This document shows positions 37,885 to 47,362 of a stretch of DNA of 64,000 bases, piece by piece. Made by a program: the position numbers and the translations under genes. The notes under the pieces were generated by a model. That model saw only the letters and a list, made by a program, of their open reading frames with translations, had not been told where the DNA came from and ran no database searches. The DNA is from Cutaneotrichosporon cavernicola (Eukaryota; Basidiomycota; Tremellomycetes; Trichosporonales; Trichosporonaceae): contig NC_083395.1 of the NCBI RefSeq assembly GCF_030864355.1, positions 3,162,001 to 3,226,000 on the forward strand, in the 5' to 3' direction. Each line of letters begins with the position of its first letter. The first letter of the stretch is position 1.

Positions 37885-38666
37885 AAGTGTTGGAAATACT
37901 GTGCAGCGTGCCTGCACTGCCACTAGATGATGTGAGATGTATACTTTCGTCCCTTAATAGCTCGTACTGCACCGTCGCTCTTCCGTCCTGCAAGAGTGCC
38001 GCCCGGTGGTGTCTGCAGTGGACAGCAGGCTCATTGAGAAAGCAAGGTGTCCATATTGTACAATTCGTCCAAACTCGTTGACATCTAGGTGTGTCGCAGC
38101 GAGGGGACAACCTCACGTGGTCCGCCTCACGTACGCCGCCACATTGTGTCAACGCATGCAGAGACTCTGGACAGACTGCCACAGTGGTGGAGGTTGATAC
38201 CGCAACGGAACCTAGCGACGTGCAAGTTGAACATGGGTAACTGGGTAGATTGAGCATTTAGTTTCCAAGCCTGTTCCCTTGCGCATTTACAATGATCAGA
38301 GTATTGGACAGCAGTACAGCAGTACAGCAGATTGATTGCCAAGGAACATCTCGCCGCAGTGGATCACCCAAGCCCTCTTAGCACCCATACCTCACTTCAT
38401 ACTCCACCTAACGACGTGAGTAGTTGGACATCTTTTCCTGGATTCTTGCTTCTGTACTAGTCATGTCCTGCGACGTATGCACAGTTATTTCACGTTCCTA
38501 TGTGGTGGCATGGTTGGTCACGTGACGGACCTCCACCTCCACCTCACCATCTCTACAGTAAGTCGCGTTCCATCGCCACCTCACCCACCACTAACAACAT
38601 CCACAATCACAACTACCACAACCACAACCAAAACCACAAACCAACACAACACCCACACTCATTACC
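37885..38666. other. intergenic, 782 bp, ERV2 upstream region
   Basis: Contains CACGTG at 38114-38119 and the perfect palindrome GTCACGTGAC around 38519-38524, the latter about 150 bp before the ERV2 ATG. A CAGTACAG triplet repeat lies near 38311-38330, and CA-rich leader sequence precedes the start codon. No other gene is supported. Confidence 0.55.
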
Positions 38667-39663
38667 ATGCTGTCCATATCGCGCTTTGCGCGCATCTTCC
38701 TAGTCGCCCTCATTCTCGTGACGGTACCGACAGCGTTCATTTTCTACCCCGCTTCGTCATCTAAGGAAGGAGAGGTGACGGATAAACTAGATCAGGGGGG
38801 AATTGATTCGGCGCACTGGCGCGACCCGGTGATGCCGGAGACGGGAGATTTCAGCGCGGGGCGCGAGAATGATGCGGGCAAGGCGGTCGTCGATAAGGAG
38901 AATTTCGCGGGCGACACTGGATCTGCGGCAGAGGGCAAGGGGGGCAAGGAGGGAAAGGAGGGCAAGGAGGGCAAGGATGGCAAGGAGAGCAAGGAGAGCA
39001 ATGAGGGGTCTCTGGAATACAGCGTGCCCCAAGACGTCATCTCTGGTGCTGTCATCATGCCGCATCTCGGGAACGCTACTGCCAAGTACGTTGTTGTCTG
39101 GGGATGAGCTGACAGCAGGGCCGAGTTGGGAAGGGCAGCGTGGCGGGTCCTCCATCTCATGACGCTAAGGTATCCCGAGGTAAGGAGGAAGGAGGAGGCA
39201 GGAAGTGAGGGCGTGGCTGATGGCAGCTCCCGACACCAGACGACCGCGCGGCGCTCAAGTCGTTCTTTTACCTCTTCTCAAGGCTTTATCCGTGCGGCGA
39301 GTGTGCGGAGCACTTCCAGAAAATGCTCAAGAAGTATCCTCCACAGGTGAGTGGCGTGTGATGGTGTGGTCAGTCGCCAGGGACCCGTGTTTCCATGTGG
39401 GGAGGGAACTGGACAAGTGTCGTCATTCGTCATTGAGACCTCAACTTGTTCATCACGGCTAACACCAGACCTCGTCGCGCAAGGCCGCGTCCATGTGGCT
39501 CTGCTCGGTGCACAACATTGTCAACGAGCGGCTGCACAAGCCAGAATTTGACTGTTTGACCCTCAACGACGTGTATGACTGCGGGTGCGCGAACGAGACG
39601 AGTAGCGCAGTCAGCAATCACGCCAAGGAGACGGGAAAGGCGACAAGCCCAATCGGCTACTAG
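38667..39663 (+). CDS. ERV2: FAD-linked sulfhydryl oxidase, Erv2/ALR family
   Basis: This enzyme oxidises thiols to disulphides with oxygen using FAD. The N-terminal hydrophobic segment (IFLVALILVTVPTAFIFY) is a signal anchor, pointing to the ER lumen (Erv2) rather than the mitochondrial Erv1 site. Four exons (38667-39085, 39119-39179, 39227-39346, 39469-39663) give 264 residues. A low-complexity KEGKEGKDGKESKES linker precedes the catalytic domain. That domain has AAWRVLHLMTLRYPE, SFFYLFSRLYPCGECAEHF with the active CxxC, and the FAD-binding CSVHNIVNERLHKPEFDC. A further CGC motif in YDCGCAN near the end could act as the shuttle cysteine pair known in Erv2. Confidence 0.9.
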
Positions 39664-39805
39664 CAGCTGGCCTGCTGGCCTGCTGACCCGCATTGTTGTA
39701 CGCATGTATATACATCTACTACTTCGGTACTCTGGCGCGGTCGACAGATCGCAGCCTTACAGCTCTCAGCTTTACAACTGCCCCTTGCTGGCCGGCTTGG
39801 CCGGC

Positions 39806-40607
39806 TTACGCAACGGGGGGAACAGGGGCGCCGGCAGCAATCTCCTCCTTGGAGAGGATCTCCTTGCCCGTCTTGGCAATCTTCTCGGTGATGGTCTCGA
39901 AGGGGGGAAGCGAGGGGCCGTACACGACGACGCGCTGGGTGGGGAGCGAGACGGTGTAGCCGTTGGCTGTGGTGGGAGCGAGCGAAGTGAGCGAATGTAG
40001 TGAGTGAATGTATTGGGATGAGGAGGAAACGAGTGAGAGGGAAAGCGGGAGAGGGAGCGTAAACAACACGATCATGGTACCGGCGCATGACGTGAGCCAG
40101 TCGGTGGTGGACCGGTCCGAACCATGACCAAGCCGGTACGAGGGGAATCCGAAGCGAGACCGGCGAGACCGTCGGGGCAACGGGGTAACAGGTAGGTAAC
40201 AGATGCGGCGCGGAAGAACCAACCGGGTCCGGGGGCGGGTCCAAGCGCAGATCGGGTGGGGCACGCGAACAGTGGGACAGGTGCGGAGGGTGCGGAGGGT
40301 GCGGACGGGCCACCGAGGGGTCAAGAGGGCCACAGACGACAGAAGGGCGTTTGGTGACAGGCGTTGCACGGGCGACGGGGTCACAGGTCAAGTGAAAGTG
40401 TGCGTGAAACGAAGAGAGCATCAGCATCAGCACAATTCAGCAGTCCAGGTGTTCCAACTCACGCGCCTCAATGTTCTTCTTGAGGACACGCTCGATTGCG
40501 CCCGAGCACCCGCCACACGTCATCTTGACGGTGTAGTTGTAAGCTGGGCCTGTGGTCTGGTATTAGGCTTGGATTTTGGGCGGGCTCGGTCCTGGACTCA
40601 CTGCCAT
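39806..40607 (-). CDS. ATX1: copper chaperone Atx1
   Basis: A small cytosolic copper carrier that hands Cu(I) to the Golgi P-type ATPase Ccc2. Exon 1 is only ATGGCA (40607-40602), exon 2 is 40556-40463 and exon 3 is 39966-39806. Together they encode 86 residues in phase. The metal site is KMTCGGCSGAIERVLKKN (MTCxGC), followed by YTVSLPTQRVVVYGP and IAKTGKEI, the HMA ferredoxin-like fold. The final residues GAPVPPVA extend beyond the yeast protein. Intron 2 is 496 nt, over ten times the local norm. It converges on ERV2 with 142 bp between the stops. Confidence 0.92.
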
Positions 40608-43600
40608 GATGAGTTAGAGAAGTGGTGAGAGAATATCAATAAGATACCACGACGTACGTTGTTGTTATAGTTCTCGCCACGATGGCGTCAGACGCGTCTT
40701 TTTCGCGTGGGCGGAGTCCCGGACATCTCCGCCAAAGGTGCATGACTAAGAGGCCAAGAGGCAAAATGCGGCAAAATGCACGCGGGTAGACTATGTATGA
40801 GGAAGAGGGATTTGTGCTTTGCTGGCTGCGCGACTTGCGCGACTTTGTTCTTTGTGTACGACAAGTTGGCCATTTCTCGCACGCTGCAAGCTGGCAACTA
40901 CAGCCACATGGCGACAAAGACTGACCAAACATTCATCGATTCACTACATATATTCCCCACCCCCCTGCGTCCAGACTTGGCATGCTCAAGCGCATGCCTA
41001 GGGTAGCGGAGCGGGGGTTCCGCGGAATAATTCCAGTCCGCGCGGTAAGCGCCCGCTGCATGGCTTGCTCCAGATTAGGATTGGAAGCTCGTCTGAGGCG
41101 TCCGCCAAGGCAGGTAGGCAGATCAGAAGACGATGGTTGCGCGCCGGAGAATACAGTTGCCCGTAGCTCGCGAGCAATAATTGCCACTTACGCTGTCACA
41201 CGAGCTGGTGCGACGGGTCGGAGCATAGCAAGTCGAGTCGAGCCGAATTGTAGCTCCCGCGGGGCGTCTGCTGATCTGCAAGTCCCCATTGCCCGATCTG
41301 GAGACGCTTAAGGTTGGCGTGCGGATTGCATGTCGGCGTCGGTGATGGCCGAGTGTCAGTCACATGTAGAGATTTAGACTATGGTGGTACTCTTCACTTG
41401 GGCTAACAGCGCCACACACTCAATACTACAGTTGACACCACATATAAGACACAGGTCACAGGTCACACGACACATGCCCATTCGCACATCTCCGATCAGA
41501 TCTGTACAATGTGACGATTGTGGGTACCGAGACACGGAGGGATGGCGGGATGGCTGTGTAGCTGCTACATTTCAGATTAACTGAATAGTAGCTGTGCTGA
41601 GGCGCTGAGGACGAGGCTGTGAACGCAACACAAACAAGCCGTCAAACACGGAGGCCTGTCACACATCACAGCTATCAGCTGATCCGAGTTACACGCGCCC
41701 ATCTCATCTCATGTCCAATAGACTAGATAACATACACGATATAGCTGTATCGGAAGCAAAGATGGCAAGCGACGACAAGCGACTAGCCAGTCGGAAGTAG
41801 TCTAGGCAGGCAACCGTATCACCCCACCTCCGCAAATCGCGATACGCACTGCTCGTCTCTGAGATATCTGGGATCACTGGGATCACAAGGATCTGTGGGG
41901 CGCCAGGCTAGACTCTCCCCGCGCCCCATGGAGAAGGGGGATTGGCGTGGTTGATATCGCCGCGTGCGTGTTTAGCATCTATGTTGATATCTGACACCTT
42001 GTCTCTTGGTGAATCCTGAGGCGTGTCTAATCCCACTGCGGAAGCGAGAATGTGGTGTGGTACTTGGTGCTTGGTGGTCCCGACCTCACCCGGCGCCGGA
42101 AGCTAGTTTGGCGGGGCCACACCGCCGGACTCGAGGACTGGGGAGTCAGGCTTGAGGAGAATGAAGACGTGATCAAACATTGAGGTACAGAAGGCACCTT
42201 GACCGTGGGCCGTGGGTGTGTGGGAGGAAGGCGTAAAGCAAAAGCTCGGAAGTGATGCCTATGACGCACAGGACGGTCATACCTCGGGGAGAAGCCACCC
42301 ACCCTTTCATCCCACCCAATGCACCTCAAGACCCCAGTTTGTTCGGAGAGGTTGTTCGCGAAGCTTGGTGGGAGGAAAGGGTGTATAAAGCTAACAAAGT
42401 GAGTGACCAATTGGATTCTATGGGGTGATACAGTTAGCGCAGACTTGTCATCTTGTAATTGTCGACAGTCCCGATTTGGTTTCGATGAGTCGAGCATTTT
42501 GAGCGCGTCTACAGCCCAAGCCATCTACAAAGCGTGTACAAGCCACGGTGCAGCTGATCGGCACAGTGTATCTACCAGCCGCCGTCTGTTCATTCTCAAA
42601 AGGGTATTAGGGAACTTGGCTTGGAGGCAGTAAGGGGGACATAAGGGGTGGAATGGAAAAGGAACAAGGGAATAACACCAGAGACAGGGGCTTGCTGCTC
42701 AACTCGCTCGGTGATGAATTCAGGATTCAAAATGGTTTACCCTAAGACAACTAAACACAGTGACCAATCATGAGAATTCACTTATCTTAAGGAGGCCCTT
42801 GCAATTTACCCTCTGGTGTGATGCCTTCGAATAACTACAGAGTCAAAGCTAACTATGTGTGACTCTCGCTCGCACCCAGCTTAGCTTGTCTCTCCTTACA
42901 CCCCTTCTCCTGAATACCCGGCTGGGCACAGTGCTCTTGGGGCACAGTAGTAAATCTGCCTGTAACAGTTGGTAACCGCGGCAAAGGCATAACTCCAGCG
43001 GCCAACCTTGTGACTGTTTGCGGTCCACGGGCGGGGTTGCCGGGTGGCTGGGTGACCGGGGGGCCGGAGTGGTCGGGAACTCGGGGCCTCCTACGCTATG
43101 CCAGGCTTGGGAGCTCGGGGGAAAAAAGCTAGATTCAGATTCAGAGCGAGTCACAACTCACAACAGACCGACAGGGTACAGATCGGTCGACAAGCAGATG
43201 TAAGATAAGGACACACGACTGGCCACTCTCTCACACCCTCCTCATCCTCAAGTCCGTCCTCATCCTAACATCCTCTACTCTCTTGTTCTTCGGTATCCCG
43301 ATTGAACTCATCCTCATCCTCTCTCCTCCTCTTTATCCATAAAACCCAAGCCCTTTCAGGCTCTTCTCTCGCTTTCGCAAGCACCTTCCTTCATTTCCTC
43401 CACCCAACCGTGAGTCTCTCTCCTTGATCAGCCCACCCCGTGGTCCGTGGCCCCGCCCACAGTCGACCCACTTTCCCCCACACGACCAAATCGCCCAGCC
43501 AACTTGGGCCTGGATACTGCATTGCCTTTTATCACCAACCCCCACGTAGCCTTTGCTGACACTTTACGCGTCTACATCGTCATCCATCTTTTCTCACGCC

Positions 43601-43952
43601 ACTTGTTTCATTACTCGGTCTTCCTTCTGCTGTGCATCGTCATTGTCATTACGCTGCGGCTTTATGACGGTATCATTTTGGTAACCAAATCCCCGCACAC
43701 ACAAATCCACCTACTCTGCCTCTACACTGCACGGTTGGAATTCTGTAACCGGATTCGCCACGCAATTACCCTCATCCCTCAAAACTACCCTTTGCCTCTG
43801 CTCTTATGCCCAACAATCACTCCACCCACCGCCCCCCCTCTAACAAACCCTCGCTCCCTTCTTCCCATCCATAAACTACTCTATATACCTTGCAACTGCC
43901 AACCCATCCCATCCGCATTTCCACCCATCCAGCCCCAAACACCTCAGACATC
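40608..43952. other. gene-poor stretch, 3.3 kb, upstream of ATX1 and GLN1
   Basis: No convincing coding sequence is seen. The open frames here have arginine/serine/proline-rich, shadow-like composition and no recognisable motif. The last 750 bp (43200-43950) are pyrimidine-rich and are probably the GLN1 promoter and leader. GATAAG sites for nitrogen-control GATA factors are present at 42781-42786 (minus) and 43204-43209 (plus). The middle is AT-richer than its surroundings around 42650-42850. A non-coding RNA cannot be excluded. Confidence 0.5.
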
Positions 43953-45235
43953 ATGTCGTCTCTTATCCCCACCAAGCGCGTCGACCTCCTCGCGCCTTAC
44001 ATGGCGCTCGACCAGGGCTCCTCGGTCCAGGCTGAGTGTAAGTACTACCCCTACCCCTACCCACCCACCCACCCATCCACAGTCGGGTCCAACGCACTGT
44101 CCCCTGTTGATGTGTCGATCTCTTTGGCTGACCCAATCCAGACATCTGGATCGATGGCGACAACGGTCTCCGCTCCAAGACCATGACCCTCGACGAGTCG
44201 CCCGCCTCGGTTGCCGACCTCCGCGAGTGGAACTTTGACGGCTCGTCTACCAACCAGGCCCCCGGTGACAACTCGGACGTGTTCCTCGTAAGTCTAACAC
44301 AAGAACCTTTTCAACACGTGCTTTTGCTAACATGATCAGCGTCCCGTTGCCATCTTCAAGGACCCCTTCCGCGGCGGTGCCAACATCCTCGTTCTCTGCG
44401 AGTGCTACGACAACGACGGCACTGCCAACAAGTCCAACCACCGTGCTCACTGCAAAAAGGTGATGGACGCTGCCAAGGCTGAGGAGCCCTGGTTCGGTCT
44501 CGAGCAGGAGTACACCCTCTTCGACGCCGACGGCCAGGTCTTCGGCTGGCCCAAGAACGGTTTCCCCGGTCCCCAGGGCCCCTACTACTGCGGTGTCGGT
44601 GCGGGCAAGGTCTTTGCCCGTGACTTCATCGAGGCCCACTACGTAAGTTTGAATGTTGCCAAACGTCACTTGAAATCTTGCTCACACACCAGCGTGCCTG
44701 CCTCTACGCCGGTGTCAAGATCTCGGGCATCAACGCCGAGGTCATGCCCTCGCAGTGGGAGTTCCAGGTCGGCCCATGTGAGGGCATTGTGCTTGGTGAC
44801 CACCTCTGGATGGCCCGTTTCCTCCTCCTCCGTATCGGTGAGGAGTGGGGCATCAAGCCCTCGTTCCACCCCAAGCCCCTCAAGGGCGACTGGAACGGTG
44901 CCGGCTGCCACTCGAACTACTCGACCAAGGCTATGCGCACGCCCGGCAAGGGTATGGCCGCGATCGAGGCTGCCATCCAGAAGCTCGAGGCCCGCCACCT
45001 CGACCACATGGCCGTCTACGGCGAGGACAACGACCAGCGTCTGACCGGCCTCCACGAGACCGCCTCCATGCACACGTTCTCGGCCGGCGTTGCCAACCGT
45101 GGTGCCTCTATTCGTATCCCCCGTCACGTCGGTGCCGCCGGCCACGGATATATTGAGGACCGCCGCCCGGCCTCGAACATCGATCCTTACCGTGTTACCA
45201 GCATTATCGTTGAGACGACTATTCTTAACGTGTAA
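43953..45235 (+). CDS. GLN1: glutamine synthetase (type II, eukaryotic)
   Basis: This enzyme makes glutamine from glutamate, ammonia and ATP in the cytosol and is the central step of nitrogen assimilation. Four exons (43953-44037, 44142-44287, 44340-44642, 44693-45235) with introns of 104, 52 and 50 nt give 358 residues, the normal GSII length. The beta-grasp domain has [14 protein letters not shown] and [20 protein letters not shown]. Catalytic glutamates sit in [12 protein letters not shown] and [14 protein letters not shown]. The ATP site is [19 protein letters not shown], the glutamate flap includes [10 protein letters not shown], and the C-terminus reads [14 protein letters not shown]. 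Expression is expected to respond to nitrogen; two GATAAG sites lie upstream. Confidence 0.96.
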
Positions 45236-45730
45236 TTGGTCCGGTGGACGTGACGATTTGTGTATGTACATTGGTTTGGAAGGCAGGACAGCGTAAGGCG
45301 TTACACGGGCGTCTGTACATGGGGTCGTTATTGTTCATAGTCCCTTTATGCAGCGTCTTTACAGACCGCGACTGGGTGAGGATTGGTAGCGTTGAGTGAG
45401 CATGTCGTTGCGGTCAACAGTCGTGTGCGCAACGAACGCTATCGTTATCTCTGACAGGTGTGTGTGCTGATAATGGCCTTGACACGTCGGACCAGACGCG
45501 GTGCGCGGTCCACGCGGTGCACAGCACGTCGACAGGTTCCCACGCCGGACCTGGCGGGCATCAAGTATCAGGGACCTCTGCCGGGATACGCGGCGAACTT
45601 GTTGCCCGCAAGCACACAGCACGGTTGATATATGGCAAGCATGCTATCTCATATCTTGTATCTTATCTGAATGACCTCGAAGCCCATCGTTCTGACCTTT
45701 GGCGCTGCTTCTGGCCTGTGCTCGCCACCC

Positions 45731-45820
45731 TTGTTGTCAGGAAGGAGCAGTTTCGCCACCCTGTTGTCAGGAAGGAGCTGTTTCGCCACCCCGTTGTCAG
45801 GAAGGAGCAGTTTCGCCACA
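45731..45820. repeat. 3 x 30-bp minisatellite
   Basis: Three head-to-tail 30-bp units start at 45731, 45761 and 45791. Each contains GTTGTCAGGAAGGAGC and TTTCGCCAC, with one to three substitutions between units. A partial unit end (CGCCACCC) precedes the first. It is non-coding as far as I can see. Confidence 0.85.
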
Positions 45821-45900
45821 CCTCGGGCATGGATCGGGAATCGCAGACCGGAGACAAATTGTGGGACGCAGCAGCCGTGGGAAAGAAAGAGGCATACAGT

Positions 45901-46014
45901 CACGTGACAATCAGGCAAGTGACAAACCAAAGCACGTGACCAAGCCACCAAACACGTGACCAAAGCCACCAAGCACGTGACCAAAGCCACCAAGCACGTG
46001 ACCAAAGCCGCCAA
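45901..46014. promoter_or_regulatory. tandem array of CACGTGAC sites
   Basis: Five CACGTGAC octamers lie at about 45901, 45933, 45953, 45974 and 45995. The last four are carried on a 20-21-bp tandem unit that also contains CAAAGCCACC. Read on the minus strand each is GTCACGTG, the canonical site of Cbf1/USF-type bHLH proteins. The array lies 0.7 kb after GLN1 and 1.4 kb before the first DUF2235 gene. A regulatory role is inferred; it may be only a minisatellite whose unit happens to contain the motif. Confidence 0.5.
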
Positions 46015-46386
46015 AGTACACCTCGCGAGGCCACAAGGGAACTCGTCTCCATCGACTCGACGCGTCACTACGTTAGCGAGACTCATGAGTCCGCCCGACA
46101 TGTCTCGTGCATCGTGGATATGGAGTGGCAGGAGGCCGAGTGTTGACCTCGGCCTGGGACGTGTGCAGTGCACGTCCCTTCTGTTGACGACCACCCCGTA
46201 ATCCCCGATGGCCAGGACCAGAACGGTCTTACAGAGGGATACACGCTGGCACTCGGTATTCAACTGATCAACTCTTACCTTGATCACCTCACACTTTCAA
46301 CTACACTCCCTGCCATCTCACTTCAGCTGCCCACACAGCAACTACAGCCCGAGCTCGTGCTCAATGACCCCAGGCCGAGATAGAGG

Positions 46387-46945
46387 CGCTGCTTGCAAAT
46401 CACACCGATGAGGCTAATGTCGATACTCTGAACAAAAATGAGGCTGCTATCGATACTCCCAACAAAAACGATGTGATTCTCAATTCTCTTAAGCGCGACA
46501 AACCAGTAGACAAGTGGTCAACCGAGCCTGGAGGTCTCGAGCAAGAGGTTCCGGGCCACAAATCAAACGCCCCAGGTTATGTGCGCTAGCTTGCGAACTA
46601 GAAACGGCGAGCTCTTGTCCGGCAGTGAGGAGGACAAGGCCGCGATCGCTGTGCTCGAGGGGCAGCTTGTCCGGCTCGAAGCGGCTTGGACCTCTACTAG
46701 TAGTCCAACCCTTGCAGTCCCCAGCCGGCCGTGCAGACGGCCCGACTGAAGAACGAGGTCGACCACCTCAGGGTGCAGGTGTGCAGAGAAGAAGGATTCC
46801 AGAACCTCACCGGCAGTCTCACCAGCCACGACGGCGACGTCGGTCTATGACGCCGTCAACGCGATTGACGCAGACGAGTCCACCACGCACCAGTATCTCG
46901 GGCTCGTCAAGCGGCGGAAGCTGATGGACGCTTAATCTGCTGTAG
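46387..46945 (+). pseudogene. possible coiled-coil gene relic
   Basis: Protein-like pieces occur in changing frames on the plus strand. EANVDTLNKNEAAIDTPNKN is followed by NDVILNSLKRDKPVDK. MCASLRTRNGELLSGSEEDK runs on into AAIAVLEGQLVRLEAAW. ARLKNEVDHLRVQV comes next, and finally ADESTTHQYLGLVKRRKLMD ends just before TAA. The spacing of L/I/V suggests a coiled coil. I could not join the pieces with convincing splice sites, so this is either a decayed gene or a multi-exon gene I failed to parse. Confidence 0.3.
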
Positions 46946-47362
46946 TCGAACCGAATGGCGCTCCGTACAGGTATGGGGAAAGAAGGAATGCGCCGTGTTG
47001 GAACTGTATCTCGTATTCTGTATATAGATTGTCGTGCTGGGCAGAGTGTGGCATGTTCCGATTATGCTGATGAGCTCTTGTGCCTTTCTCTAGCTTATAG
47101 TTCCTCGGATGAGCCTGTTCGCAAGCCTCGACGTATTAATACTCGTCTTCTTCGCTGCGAGTCTGTGCTCACGCACATCCATGGTATGGGACAGGAGGAA
47201 TTTCGGAGTCTCGGTCGTTGCATGTGACATTCTATGTTGAAGGAAGGAAGGGCGAGCAACCCCGTGGCCTCCAGGCCGCAAGCCGCAATCACAAGCAGCT
47301 CGCAACGTCTCACTATTTAAACACACGGGGCTGCCCCTTATTCTGCACAATTACTTATTACC

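Larger units (their letters stand above)
45236..47362. other. intergenic, 2.1 kb, with two minisatellites and a possible relic
   Basis: This is the region between GLN1 and the first DUF2235 gene. It contains the 30-bp and 20-21-bp tandem repeats and the coiled-coil-like relic that are listed separately. The rest (45236-45730, 46021-46380, 46946-47362) shows no gene that I can support. Confidence 0.5.

Noticed and set aside
42027..42524. Minus-strand open frame of 165 codons in the gene-poor region
   Set aside because: Arg/Ser/Pro-rich, no recognisable domain, no paralogue in the window. I cannot support it as a gene.
45731..46014. Short regularly spaced repeats considered as a CRISPR array
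   Set aside because: Units are contiguous without unique spacers, and the genome is eukaryotic.
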